Shown: positions 8,336-17,942, counted from the first letter of the stretch. The stretch: DNA of 19,447 nt from JBDIBB01 sp039812685 (GCA_039812685.1 JBDIBB010000076.1:1-19447), one strand, 5' to 3'. The notes: generated by a model not told the origin, from the letters alone. Translations and numbers: made by a program.

Positions 8336-11094
8336 ATGTCGGAATTCATGTCGAGGAGAAGGGGATTGCCGTCCACGCGACTCGCCACCAAGCCGCTGGC
8401 CTTCGGGCTGGCGGTGCTGGCGGTGGCCGCGATCGCCGGCGCGCAGGTGACGCGCGGCGCGATCTCGGGCACCGTACGCGATCAGTCCGGGGTCGTCATC
8501 CCCGACGCCACCGTCACGGTCGTTCACGTGACCACTCGGTGACCATCTCGACCTCGCAGATGGTGCCGGAGGGCGTGGCCGAGTTCCAGGTGCTGACCAA
8601 CCCCTACTCGGTGGAGTTCGGCCGCAACAGCGGCGGCCAGATCAACGTGATCACCAAGTCGAGTACCAACCAGTTCCGCGGCGACGGCTGGGACTACTCC
8701 ACCAGCAGCGAGACCTACTCGCTCACCAACGTGGAGAAGGCGAGCGGGCTCAGGGAGCCGGCGCGCTTCAACCGGCACCAGGCCGGCCTCGACTTCGGCA
8801 GGCCGATCGTGCGCGACAAGCTATTCTCCTTCGGGCTCTACCAGTGGGACGGCATCCGGCCTGGGGCCTCGCCCGGCGGCACGGTCCGCATCCCGACGCC
8901 CGCCGGCTTCGCCGCCCTGCAGGGCGCGCCGCTGCGCGATGGCCAGACCGCGGCCAGCCGGTCGGCGGTGCTGCAGCGCCTCGGCTTCCTGCAGGACGTC
9001 TACAGCAAGAACCCGACGTTCCGGAACTTCCTGAACACCTCGGTGAACGGCGTGCCGATCGAGACGGCGCAGACCAACATCAACATCACGCAGCCGAGCA
9101 CCTACAAGACCTACCAGGCACGCGGCGACTACCGCTTCTCGGCCAGTGACACCCTGACGCTGCGCTACACCCTCAACGACCGCGAGGACATCGATCAGAT
9201 CAGCAACTGTGCGTTCGGGTCGCTGTTCTGCGGCTCGCAGGCACTGAAGGACACCAACCTGGCGTCGAGCTACACGCGGATCTTCTCGCCGAGGGTGCTC
9301 AACGAGTTCCGGTTCTCGTGGGTGCGCCGCGACCTCGACTTCCCGGAGAACGACCCGAAGAGCCCGACGGCCACCATCAGCGGCCTCTTCAGCGTGGGCG
9401 GCGCGACGAGCTTCCCGCAGTACCGCATCACCGACACGCTCCAGTTCTCCGACATGCTCACCTGGACGCGCGGCCGTCACACGCTGAAGTTCGGCACCGA
9501 CGTCCGCTACAGCAAGGTGGACAACGGATCGGCGTTCAACTCGAAGGGCGCCTTCACCTTCAACAACCTCGAGGCCTTCATCAACAACTTCGCGGCCTCC
9601 TACACGCAGGCGCTGCAGGTGGCGAGCTTCGAGACCGACCAGTGGCAGAACGCGTGGTACGTGCACGACGGCTTCCGCATCACGCCCGACCTCACCGTCA
9701 ACCTCGGGCTGCGCTACGAGGTGTCGACGGTGTCGCTCGGCATGTTCGGGGCGACCGACGCCGAGAGCCTGGCGGCGCTGGTGCCGGGGGCGGTGAAGAA
9801 GGACACCAGCAACTGGGCGCCGCGCGTCGGCTTCGCCTGGAGCCCGCGCTCGCAGAACCGGCTGCTCGGTGACGGCCTCACCGTGTTCCGGGGCGGGTTC
9901 GGCCTCGGGTACGACGTGCTGTTCCACAACCTGCTGACGGTCAACGCGAGCAACTACCCGCGCATCGCGACGCTGACGCAGGCCAACGTGGCCGACCTGT
10001 ATCCGAACATCGTGTCGGGCGGCGCCAGCCCCGTCTTCAACGCGCTGAACACGTGGGTGAACTCGGCGCAGGACACCGAGAACCCCGACAGCCGCTTCTA
10101 CAGCCTGTCTATGCAGCGGCAGGTGGGGCTCTACGTGTTCGAGGTGGGCTACTCGGGCAGCCGCGGCTACAAGGGCATCGACCAGGTGGAGATGAACCCG
10201 GCCATCCTGACCGACGCCCAGGCCGCCACCGTACGCGCCACGCTCAACCCGGCGTCGATCCCGGGCTTCCAGGCGCGCCGCATGGTTCCGCAGTTCGGCT
10301 CGCGCGTCACGATCCCGGCCTACGTCGGCCCGGGCGGCAACGACATCGAGGCCCGCTCCGACTACAGCGCAGTCTACGTCTCGGCCAACCGCCGCTTCGC
10401 CAACGGGCTGCAGTTCGGCGGGTCCTACACCTACAACCGCTGGTACAGCAACAACGACGCGTCGCTCGGCGAGAGCGGCACCGATGCCGCCAGCCAGCGC
10501 GCCCAGGACCAGTTCAACGACGAGGCGGAGTGGGGCCGCTCGGTCTACGACCGGCCGCACCGCTTGACGGTGAACTACCTCTGGGAGATCCCGGGTCCGA
10601 AGGACGGCGTGCTGGGCGCGATCATCGGCGGATGGCAGGTATCGGGCGTCACCGCCGGCCAGTCGGGCCGGCCGTTCACGGTGATCTCCGGCGTCGACAG
10701 CAACGGTGACGGCAGCGCTGCGGGCGACCGCCCGAACGTGAATCCGTCCGGCACCATCGGCTGGGCCGACGAACACTGTTCGTTCACCAACAACGGCTAC
10801 TTCGTGGTGCCGCTGGGCGCCAACGGGCTGCCGCTCCAGAACTCGCTGGGCAACGGCAACGCGCCGTGCAACGGCTTGCGCGCCTTGCCCTGGTGGAACA
10901 CCAACCTCGCCCTGTTCAAGCGCTTCGGCGTGGGGTACGGGCGTGTCACGCTCCGCATCGACGTGTTCAACCTGCTGAACCAGGACAACACCGGCATCCC
11001 GCAGTACAACATGAACAGCCTCACCTTCGGCCAGCCCAGCACGGGCAGCTGGGGGCGGCGATACGCACAGGTCAGCCTGAAGTATTCGTTCTAG
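8336..11094 (+). pseudogene. Oar-like TonB-dependent receptor, broken by an internal deletion and frameshift
   Basis: The N-terminal piece (ATG at 8336 or 8348) has a signal peptide (LAFGLAVLAVAAIAGAQ) and the start of a carboxypeptidase-regulatory-like domain (VTRGAISGTVRDQSGVVIPD). It then hits a stop at 8540-8542. From about 8539 a different frame carries VPEGVAEFQVLTNPYSVEFG, then GRNSGGQINVITKSSTN, the late plug region, and continues without interruption for about 850 residues of beta-barrel to a C-terminal aromatic end (SLKYSF, stop 11092-11094). Most of the regulatory-like domain and the first part of the plug, by family comparison roughly 200 residues, are absent at the junction. The family imports large substrates with TonB energy. 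Without signal peptide and barrel in one frame, no functional receptor is expected. A collapsed assembly is an alternative explanation. Confidence 0.8.
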
Positions 11095-11106
11095 GGGAGG
11101 GGGGAG

Positions 11107-11144
11107 CGGCCGGTCGTCGTCGCGCACGCGGCGGCGACCGGCCG
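11107..11144 (+). terminator. GC-rich hairpin downstream of the receptor gene
   Basis: CGGCCGGTCG (11107-11116) pairs perfectly with CGACCGGCCG (11135-11144) around an 18-nt loop. It begins 12 bp after the receptor stop codon. There is no clear T-run, so termination activity is an inference. Confidence 0.5.
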
Positions 11145-11164
11145 GAGTCTCTCGTGGAACGACG

Positions 11165-11192
11165 CCCTCCGGCTCCTTCGGGAGCCGGAGGG
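11165..11192. terminator. 12-bp hairpin with a TTCG tetraloop between convergent genes
   Basis: CCCTCCGGCTCC (11165-11176) and GGAGCCGGAGGG (11181-11192) pair perfectly around TTCG closed by a C-G pair, the exceptionally stable UUCG tetraloop in RNA. It sits between two convergent genes and next to the array-C hairpin, so it could serve either direction. It lacks a T-run. Confidence 0.6.
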
Positions 11193-11195
11193 GCC

Positions 11196-11248
11196 TGAGG
11201 CTTGGGGCTTGGGGCCGGGCCCAAGCCCCAAGCCCCAAGCCTCAAGCC
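11196..11248. repeat. Heptanucleotide array C, inverted pair forming a 20-bp hairpin
   Basis: A GGGGCTT-orientation block (11196-11215) faces its exact complement (11225-11244) over a 9-nt loop. The right block continues to the base next to the stop codon of the DUF4097-like gene (minus, stop 11249-11251), so on that strand the array begins immediately after the stop. The result is a long hairpin between convergent genes. Confidence 0.85.
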
Positions 11249-12358
11249 CTACGGCGTCCTCACCACCACCGTCGTGCGCGTGCCGCGCAGGCGCACCGGT
11301 ACGCCGCCGCCCTTCACCGTCGCCTTCAGGCGCTGTGTGGTGCCGTCCTTCTCGACCGCGCCCAGGGCTGTCGGGGCGTCGATGGCGCCGTCGATGGCCT
11401 CGACGTCCAGCGCGACGCCGGCCGGCGGCAGCGTGAACTCGAACGGCGCCTCGCTCACCTCAGCCGTGACCTCAGCCGCGCCCGCCATCGCGGCGAGCAG
11501 CGACATCCGCTCGGCGTCGACGGTGAGCGGGCCCGACAGCCCTCGCAGCTCCGTCTGACCGTCCACGGCGGTGATCTTCACCGGGCCGATGATTCCGTCG
11601 AGATCCACCATCACGCGGCGGACGTCGAGCGTCACCGGACCCGGCAGGTGCGCCGCGCGCACTCCGCCGTCGACGGCCTCGATCGTCACGGGGCCGGCTA
11701 CATCCGAGAGCCGCACCGAGACGCGGCGGGTCTCGACGTCGACGCCCGCCGCGCCGTTCACGTCGAGGCTGGCATCGCGCAGCTCCCCGGAGACAGGACC
11801 CGAGAGGGTGGTGAGCGTGGCCGAACCCCGGGTGAGCTCGATCGCCGCGCCCGCCATCCGCGTCACGTTCACGGTGCCGCGTCCGGCCAGCTTCACCCGC
11901 AGGCGTGCTGGCGCCCGCATGGTCACCTCCCCGGAGATGCGCCCGCGGCCCAGGCGCCAGGCGTCAGGATGCGACAGGGCGAGCCGCAGGGTGTCGCCGG
12001 TGACCTGGCTCGTCACCACGAGCCGGGCGGCGGCGGTCGAGATCTCTGCTTCGTTCTCGCCGAGCAGCGAAACCCGGACGGTGGCCTCGATGTCGTCGCG
12101 ATCCTCGCCGACGACCGCGATCTGGCCCGACAGCTCGCCGAGATCCAGCGTCGTGACGCCGGTGTCGACGCTGGCCCTGATGTTGCGCTCGACGGTCAGG
12201 CGCGCTCGCGAGCCGAAGACCTCGCCCCGCAGGCTCCGCAGGGCGTCGGCCCACGATCGTCCCGAGGTGGGCTCGGCCCCGCGTGGCGCGGTCAGTTGGT
12301 AGACGAGTCCCCCCAGAACGAGGAAGGCGACGACGAGGATCAGTTCGCGTTTGCCCAT
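11249..12358 (-). CDS. DUF4097-like repetitive beta-structured envelope protein
   Basis: This is a 369-residue protein starting at the ATG at 12358; a GTG six codons upstream is in frame but lies in repeat DNA. The N-terminus is a signal or anchor (RELILVVAFLVLGGLVYQL). The rest is a run of short strand-turn units with recurring ITAVDG/IEAVDG and LxGLSGPLTVD phrases, such as VTIEAVDGGVRAAHLPGPVT and KITAVDGQTELRGLSG, ending GGGVPVRLRGTRTTVVVRTP. This matches the style of DUF4097/adhesin-like right-handed beta-helix proteins, which often end with 'GG.P.RL....G...I'. No catalytic residues are apparent. It probably sits on the outside of the inner membrane; its function is unknown. It is convergent with the receptor gene and divergent from the membrane protein at 12458. 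Confidence 0.7.
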   Translation of the reverse strand: MGKRELILVVAFLVLGGLVYQLTAPRGAEPTSGRSWADALRSLRGEVFGSRARLTVERNIRASVDTGVTTLDLGELSGQIAVVGEDRDDIEATVRVSLLGENEAEISTAAARLVVTSQVTGDTLRLALSHPDAWRLGRGRISGEVTMRAPARLRVKLAGRGTVNVTRMAGAAIELTRGSATLTTLSGPVSGELRDASLDVNGAAGVDVETRRVSVRLSDVAGPVTIEAVDGGVRAAHLPGPVTLDVRRVMVDLDGIIGPVKITAVDGQTELRGLSGPLTVDAERMSLLAAMAGAAEVTAEVSEAPFEFTLPPAGVALDVEAIDGAIDAPTALGAVEKDGTTQRLKATVKGGGVPVRLRGTRTTVVVRTP

Positions 12359-12362
12359 GGAT

Positions 12363-12439
12363 GCCTTACGGCTCACACCTTACGCCTTGCGGCTTGCGCC
12401 TCCAGGCCCCAAGCCCCACGCCCCAAGCCCCAAGCCCTA
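12363..12439 (+). repeat. Heptanucleotide array D filling the divergent promoter region
   Basis: Eleven in-phase 7-mers run without a break: GCCTTAC, GGCTCAC, ACCTTAC, GCCTTGC, GGCTTGC, GCCTCCA, GGCCCCA, AGCCCCA, CGCCCCA, AGCCCCA, AGCCCTA. The right half is near consensus (AAGCCCC phase) and the left half is a diverged subtype. The array begins 4 bp from the minus-strand ATG (12358) and ends 18 bp before the plus-strand ATG (12458). The minus strand holds four G4 tracts with 3-nt loops. Confidence 0.85.
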
Positions 12440-12445
12440 TATACT
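12440..12445 (+). promoter_or_regulatory. Possible -10 box for the membrane protein gene
   Basis: TATACT immediately follows the last heptamer and lies 12 nt before the ATG at 12458, giving a leader of about 5 nt if used. The -35 position falls in repeat DNA and shows no match. Low support. Confidence 0.3.
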
Positions 12446-12457
12446 GCGCCTGGCCGT

Positions 12458-13573
12458 ATGCGCACCCACCTGCGCTCGCTCGTCGTGCTGGCGGCCACCA
12501 TCGCCCTGGTGGCCCTGTTCCTCCGCAACGCCAACCTGGTCGAGGTCTGGCACGAGGTTCGCTCGGCCAGCCCGTGGCTGCTGCTGGCGGGCGTGGCCTT
12601 CCAGGCGCTCACCTACCTGCTGCGCGCGCGCCGCTGGCAGGCGCTGCTGCAACCGGTGGGGCGGGTCCGCCTGATGCCCGCGCTGCGGGCCACCATCATC
12701 GGTTTCGCCGCCAACGCCCTCCTGCCCGCGCGGGCGGGCGAGTTCCTGCGGCCGTATCTGCTGGCGCGCCGCGAGGGCATCAGCGCCACGGCCGTGTTCG
12801 CCACGATTATCCTCGAGCGCTTCCTCGACCTGGCGACCGTCGTGCTGCTCTTCGGGGTGTTCGTCCTGTCGGCCGATGCAACGACTCTCGCGGCCGATCC
12901 CCGCCTGTTTGCCGCCGTCGAGGCGACAGGCATCGCCAGCGCCATCGTCGCCGTGGTGGTGCTGCTGATCTTCGCGGTGCTCGCCGGCCATCCCGAGCGC
13001 CTTGGCCGGCTGACCGGGCGCCTGACGCGCGCGCTGCCCGAGCGTCTGGGGGTGACGTTGTCGAAGGCTGCGCGCCTGTTCGCGCAGGGGCTGGCCGTCA
13101 TGCGTCGTCCCGCCCTGGTGGGCAGGGCCCTCGCCCTGTCGCTGCCTCTCTGGCTGTCGATCGCGGCCTCCATCTGGCTGGTCGCCCGAGCCTTTCATAT
13201 TACGATCCCCCTCAGCGGCGCATTCCTGATCGTCGCGCTGCTCACCGTGGGGGTGGCGGTGCCGACACCGGGTGCCGTGGGGGGCTTTCACTACGCGTTC
13301 CGGCTCGGCGTGACCGTGTTCTACGGGGTCGCCAACGAGCGCGCGGTGGGCGCCGCGATCGTGCTCCACGCCGTGTCGTTCCTGCCGGTGGCGGCGCTCG
13401 GACTGTTCTTCATGGCCCAGGACGGCCTCAGCCTCGGGAGGTTGAAGGAGATGGCCCGGCACACCGACGATGACGAATCGGCCGGCGGCGCGCGCGTCTC
13501 CGGCGCGGCGTTGCCTGCCCCGGACATCGTGGCGGCGCGCGATGGCGTGGCCGACCGGGGGCCTGTGCTGTGA
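12458..13573 (+). CDS. AglD/UPF0104-type membrane protein (lysylphosphatidylglycerol synthase TM-domain family)
   Basis: This 371-residue polytopic membrane protein starts at the ATG at 12458. Hydrophobic segments recur through the whole length, about eight, from SLVVLAATIALVALFL near residue 7 to VSFLPVAALGLFFM near residue 315. Family signatures include YLLRARRWQALLQP, NALLPARAGEFLRPYLLARR (the conserved N-x-x-L-P-A-R-x-G-E motif) and PTPGAVGGFHYAFRLG. Proteins of this family include the flippase-like half of MprF and the archaeal AglD region; many bacterial stand-alone members are uncharacterised and thought to act on lipids or lipid-linked sugars. The tail from about residue 332 is polar. 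The stop overlaps the nrdR start by 4 bp. No Shine-Dalgarno sequence is visible; the heptamer array lies 18 bp upstream. Confidence 0.88.
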   Translation: MRTHLRSLVVLAATIALVALFLRNANLVEVWHEVRSASPWLLLAGVAFQALTYLLRARRWQALLQPVGRVRLMPALRATIIGFAANALLPARAGEFLRPYLLARREGISATAVFATIILERFLDLATVVLLFGVFVLSADATTLAADPRLFAAVEATGIASAIVAVVVLLIFAVLAGHPERLGRLTGRLTRALPERLGVTLSKAARLFAQGLAVMRRPALVGRALALSLPLWLSIAASIWLVARAFHITIPLSGAFLIVALLTVGVAVPTPGAVGGFHYAFRLGVTVFYGVANERAVGAAIVLHAVSFLPVAALGLFFMAQDGLSLGRLKEMARHTDDDESAGGARVSGAALPAPDIVAARDGVADRGPVL

Positions 13574-14031
13574 AGTGCCCCTATTGCGGGCATCTCGGCG
13601 ACAAGGTGGTCGACTCGCGCGAGAGCCGCGAGGGGGAGGTCATCCGGCGCCGGCGCGAGTGCCTGGAGTGCGGGCGGCGCTTCACCAGCTACGAGCGGAT
13701 CGACGAGATCCCCTACATGGTGGTGAAGAAGGACGGCAGCCGCGAACGCTTCGACCGCCAGAAGGTGATCGCGGGCATGCTCAAGGCGTGTGAGAAGCGC
13801 CCGGTGAGCGTGGCGTCGCTCGAGGCGGTGGCCGATCGGATCGAGACGGCGCTGCAGGAGCGCGCCGAGCGGGAGATGTCGACGGGCGAGGTGGGCGAGG
13901 CCGTGATGACCGAACTCAAACGGCTCGACAAGGTGGCCTACGTGCGCTTCGCCTCGGTCTACCGTCACTTCCGCGACATCGGCGAGTTCATGACCGAACT
14001 CGAGGAACTGCTCAACACGAGGGAGTCGTGA
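13570..14031 (+). CDS. nrdR: Transcriptional repressor NrdR
   Basis: This 153-residue protein starts with GTG at 13570, which overlaps the upstream stop (GTGA). The start is fixed by the conserved beginning MKCPYCGHLGDKVVDSR. A zinc ribbon is formed by Cys3, Cys6, Cys31 and Cys34 (CPYC and CLEC). An ATP-cone domain (about 49-139) shows VVKKDGSRERFDRQKVIAGM and the C-terminal VAYVRFASVYRHFRDIGEF. NrdR senses ATP/dATP and represses ribonucleotide reductase operons. It is translationally coupled to the membrane-protein gene and lies 48 bp before ntrY. No NrdR box pair was seen nearby. Confidence 0.97.
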   Translation: MKCPYCGHLGDKVVDSRESREGEVIRRRRECLECGRRFTSYERIDEIPYMVVKKDGSRERFDRQKVIAGMLKACEKRPVSVASLEAVADRIETALQERAEREMSTGEVGEAVMTELKRLDKVAYVRFASVYRHFRDIGEFMTELEELLNTRES

Positions 14032-14079
14032 CGCGGCGGCCGCGGGGCTGACACCGGGCCGCCTCAGGCGACGCCATCC

Positions 14080-16368
14080 ATGGCCCTGCCGTTGCCAGAC
14101 GACGCCGGCGCCGCGCGGCCCGTTCGCCGGCCGCCGGGCCGGCGTCCCTTCCGCGACAACCCGGCGCTGATTCTCCTGTGGATCGGCCTGCTGCTGGCCT
14201 CGCTCGCGGCGATGATTGCCGTGGCCAGCCGCTCGGCCGAGTTCGCGCCCGATTTCCTCAGCGAGGTGGTGCTCTACGCGCTCGTGGTGGCCGACGGCGG
14301 CATCCTCGTCGGCCTGCTGTTCGTCCTCGCGCGCAACCTGATCAAACTGATCGTCGAACGCCGGCGAGGCCTGCCGTTCGCGCGCTTCCGCTCGAAGCTG
14401 GTCCTGGTACTCCTCGGCATGACGCTGATCCCGGCGCTGCTCGTGCTGTTCGTCGGCAGCGAGCTGATCCGCAACAGCGCGAACCGGTGGTTCAGCGCGC
14501 CCGTGGACGACGTGCTGTCGTCGGCGCGCGACGTGGCGGCCGACTACTACCAGGAGCGGCAGGCGCTGGTCAACGTGCAGGCCGCGCAACTGGCGGCCGT
14601 GTTGTCGAACGCCGACCTGCAGGGCCGCGATCTCGGCGCCATCCGCAACACCGTGACACCCGAGGTCGTGATGCGCGGCGTCGATCTCGTGGAGATCTAC
14701 AGGGTGGCCGCCATCGGTGGGGTGATCACGGCGGTGCCATTGGTGGACGTCGCGTCGGCCTCGCTGCCGCCCGTCTACGCGCGGGCCGGGGCCGACCGGC
14801 TGGCGCAGCAGGTCGCGACGGGCGGCCTCACACCGTCGCAGCCCGAGGCGGTCAGCGGCGGCGGCGAGTTGGTGCGCGCCGCGCTGCCGGTTCGCCGCCC
14901 CGGCGGGCCGATCGAGGGCGTGGTGGTCGTCTCCACGTTCCTCTCAGGTGACCTCGCGCGCAACTCGCGCCGCATCGCCAACGCCTACGAGAGCTACCAG
15001 CAGGTGCGGGTGCTGCGCGGGCCGCTGGAAGGCGTCTACCTGTCGTTCTTCCTGATGATGACGCTGCTCATCCTCATCTCGGCGACCTGGATGGGCCTGT
15101 ACGTGGCCAAGCGCATCACGCGGCCGGTGCAACTGCTGGCCGACGGCGCGCGCCAGATCGCGGCCGGCCACCTCGACCACCGGATCCAGCCCGAGACGCG
15201 CGACGAGTTCGGCGCCCTCGTCGAGGCGTTCAACGCGATGGCCGGCGATCTGGCCGCCAGCCAGCGCCGGCTCGAGCGATCGCGGCTCGACCTCGAGGCG
15301 AAGAACCTCGAGCTGGAGGAGCGGCGCCGCTACATCGAGACGATCCTCGAGCGCATCGCCACGGGCGTGATCTCGCTCGACGCGGGTGGGACGGTCACCA
15401 CCGTGAACGGCGCGGCGATGCGTCTGCTGGACCTCGACGCGTCGGCCGTGGGGCAGTTGCTCCCGGGGGTGCTCGCCCGGGAGGATCTCGCGCCGCTGGC
15501 GCCGGTGGTGGATCGCGCCGTGCGCGCGCGGCAGGGCGATCACACCGGCCAGGAGGTGGCGCTGACCATTGGCGGCCACGAGCGGCATCTGGCGGTGGCC
15601 AGCACGCCGCTCACGCGAGAGGGCGCCAGCGAGGGCGCGGTGGTGGTGCTCGACGATGTCACGCCGCTGATCCGGGCGCAGAAGGTGGCGGCGTGGCGGG
15701 AGGTCGCGCGGCGCCTGGCCCACGAAGTGAAGAACCCCCTCACGCCGATCCAGCTCAGCGCCGAACGCCTGCGACGGCACTTCGCGCAGGCCCCCGAGCC
15801 GGCACGCTCGCTGGTGCGCGAGTGCTCGGCGACGATCGTCCAGGAAGTGGAGTCGCTCAAGCAGCTGGTGGACGAGTTCTCGCAGTTCGCGCGGATGCCG
15901 GCGCCGCGGACCACGCTGGTGGATCTCCACGACCTGCTGCGCGATGCGCTCGGTCTCTATCGCGGGCTGTTCGCCAGCATCGACGTGGTGGAGGCGTTCG
16001 CGCGGGACCTGCCGCGCGTGCGGGTGGACGTGGAGCAGTTCCGCCGTGTGATCATCAACCTCGTGGACAACGCCGTGGAGGCGATCACCAGCGCCCCGCC
16101 GCCCGGAGGCGGCCGGGGGCTGATCACCATCACGACCCTGCACGACGAGAGCGGCGGCGTGGTGCGGCTCGTGGTGGCCGACAACGGGCCCGGGGTGCCC
16201 GACGACGAGCGCGCGCGGCTCTTTCTCCCGTATTATTCAACCAAGCAGCGCGGCAGCGGCCTCGGCCTCGCCATCGTCCGGCGGATCGTCGTGGAGCATG
16301 GCGGCAGCATCGAGGCGGTCCCCAACGCGCCGCGCGGCACCCGGATGACGATCGAGCTGCCGGTCTAG
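14080..16368 (+). CDS. ntrY: Sensor histidine kinase NtrY
   Basis: This 762-residue protein has three N-terminal membrane segments (about 29-50, 63-85, 105-127), a periplasmic region (about 128-321), and a fourth segment (about 322-343). A HAMP domain (341-394, YVAKRITRPVQLLADGARQI, DEFGALVEAFNAM), a PAS-like domain (about 418-525), and HisKA with the phosphorylated His548 in RRLAHEVKNPLTPIQLSAER follow. The ATPase domain shows INLVDNAVEAI (Asn664), VADNGPGVPDD (Asp701) and GSGLGLAIVRRI (725 onward). The HExKNPLTPIQLSAERL H-box is typical of NtrY. It phosphorylates NtrX, encoded next; the pair regulates nitrogen, redox or envelope responses depending on the organism. The Shine-Dalgarno sequence is weak. 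A 190-bp palindromic repeat begins right after its stop. Confidence 0.93.
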   Translation: MALPLPDDAGAARPVRRPPGRRPFRDNPALILLWIGLLLASLAAMIAVASRSAEFAPDFLSEVVLYALVVADGGILVGLLFVLARNLIKLIVERRRGLPFARFRSKLVLVLLGMTLIPALLVLFVGSELIRNSANRWFSAPVDDVLSSARDVAADYYQERQALVNVQAAQLAAVLSNADLQGRDLGAIRNTVTPEVVMRGVDLVEIYRVAAIGGVITAVPLVDVASASLPPVYARAGADRLAQQVATGGLTPSQPEAVSGGGELVRAALPVRRPGGPIEGVVVVSTFLSGDLARNSRRIANAYESYQQVRVLRGPLEGVYLSFFLMMTLLILISATWMGLYVAKRITRPVQLLADGARQIAAGHLDHRIQPETRDEFGALVEAFNAMAGDLAASQRRLERSRLDLEAKNLELEERRRYIETILERIATGVISLDAGGTVTTVNGAAMRLLDLDASAVGQLLPGVLAREDLAPLAPVVDRAVRARQGDHTGQEVALTIGGHERHLAVASTPLTREGASEGAVVVLDDVTPLIRAQKVAAWREVARRLAHEVKNPLTPIQLSAERLRRHFAQAPEPARSLVRECSATIVQEVESLKQLVDEFSQFARMPAPRTTLVDLHDLLRDALGLYRGLFASIDVVEAFARDLPRVRVDVEQFRRVIINLVDNAVEAITSAPPPGGGRGLITITTLHDESGGVVRLVVADNGPGVPDDERARLFLPYYSTKQRGSGLGLAIVRRIVVEHGGSIEAVPNAPRGTRMTIELPV

Positions 16369-16405
16369 GTGGCTTGCGGCTTGTGGCCCGGGGCTTGGGG
16401 CGTGG
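16369..16405 (+). repeat. Heptanucleotide array E, left end of the ntrY-ntrX element
   Basis: In-phase 7-mers start at the base after the ntrY TAG: GTGGCTT, GCGGCTT, GTGGCCC, GGGGCTT, GGGGCGT. It is more decayed than its partner array F but has the opposite orientation and is equidistant from the palindrome centre. Confidence 0.8.
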
Positions 16406-16558
16406 TCAACACCCTTCGCACACCACCGGGCGCTCGTCAGGATCTGCCGGTTGCCAGTGGGCCGGCCCCATGCTGAGGCCCCCTGCGTGGCAAGCGACCA
16501 GTGATGAGCGAAGTGAGTTGACCCGGCCCCAAGCCCCAAGCCCCAAGCCCCAAGCCCT
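16369..16558. repeat. 190-bp imperfect palindromic element spanning the ntrY-ntrX gap
   Basis: Position i pairs with 32927-i without any gap. By hand alignment the outer 68 bases of each arm match at 53 of 68 positions. This includes the exact pair GGTCAAC (16404-16410) / GTTGACC (16517-16523) and the related CACTTCGC/GCGAAGTG zone. The centre is the perfect 10-mer GGGCCGGCCC (16459-16468), whose midpoint of 16463.5 is the same as that of the outer arms. About 20 bases either side of the centre are unmatched. The outer ends are heptamer arrays E and F. It resembles a MITE/BIME-like non-coding element; no terminal duplication is obvious. Confidence 0.8.
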
Positions 16559-16559
16559 G
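16525..16559 (+). repeat. Heptanucleotide array F, immediately before the ntrX start
   Basis: Five in-phase units (GGCCCCA, three AGCCCCA, AGCCCTG) end 3 bp before the ntrX ATG at 16563. This is the least decayed array. The minus strand carries four G4 tracts and a G3 tract with 3-nt loops, on the template strand for ntrX. Confidence 0.88.
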
Positions 16560-16562
16560 TCC

Positions 16563-17942
<1,380 letters not shown>

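Noticed and set aside
8525..8545. Programmed ribosomal frameshift joining the two receptor frames
   Set aside because: There is no slippery heptamer, and a frameshift would not restore the missing domain sequence. A deletion or an assembly fault explains it better.
8821..11238. An 805-codon open frame on the minus strand opposite the receptor barrel
   Set aside because: The frame mirrors the codon structure of the beta-barrel gene. The translation is low-complexity (Val/Ala/Arg/Gly) with no motifs.
12363..12439. Heptamer arrays as a CRISPR
   Set aside because: The units are 7 bp with no unique spacers and no cas genes, so this is a short tandem repeat, not a CRISPR.
13321..14589. Minus-strand open frame across nrdR and the start of ntrY
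   Set aside because: It is antisense to two well-supported genes and has no family signature.
15693..16562. In-frame extension of ntrX upstream through the ntrY 3' end and the palindrome
   Set aside because: The added sequence is out-of-frame ntrY shadow and repeat DNA; the receiver domain starts at the ATG at 16563.
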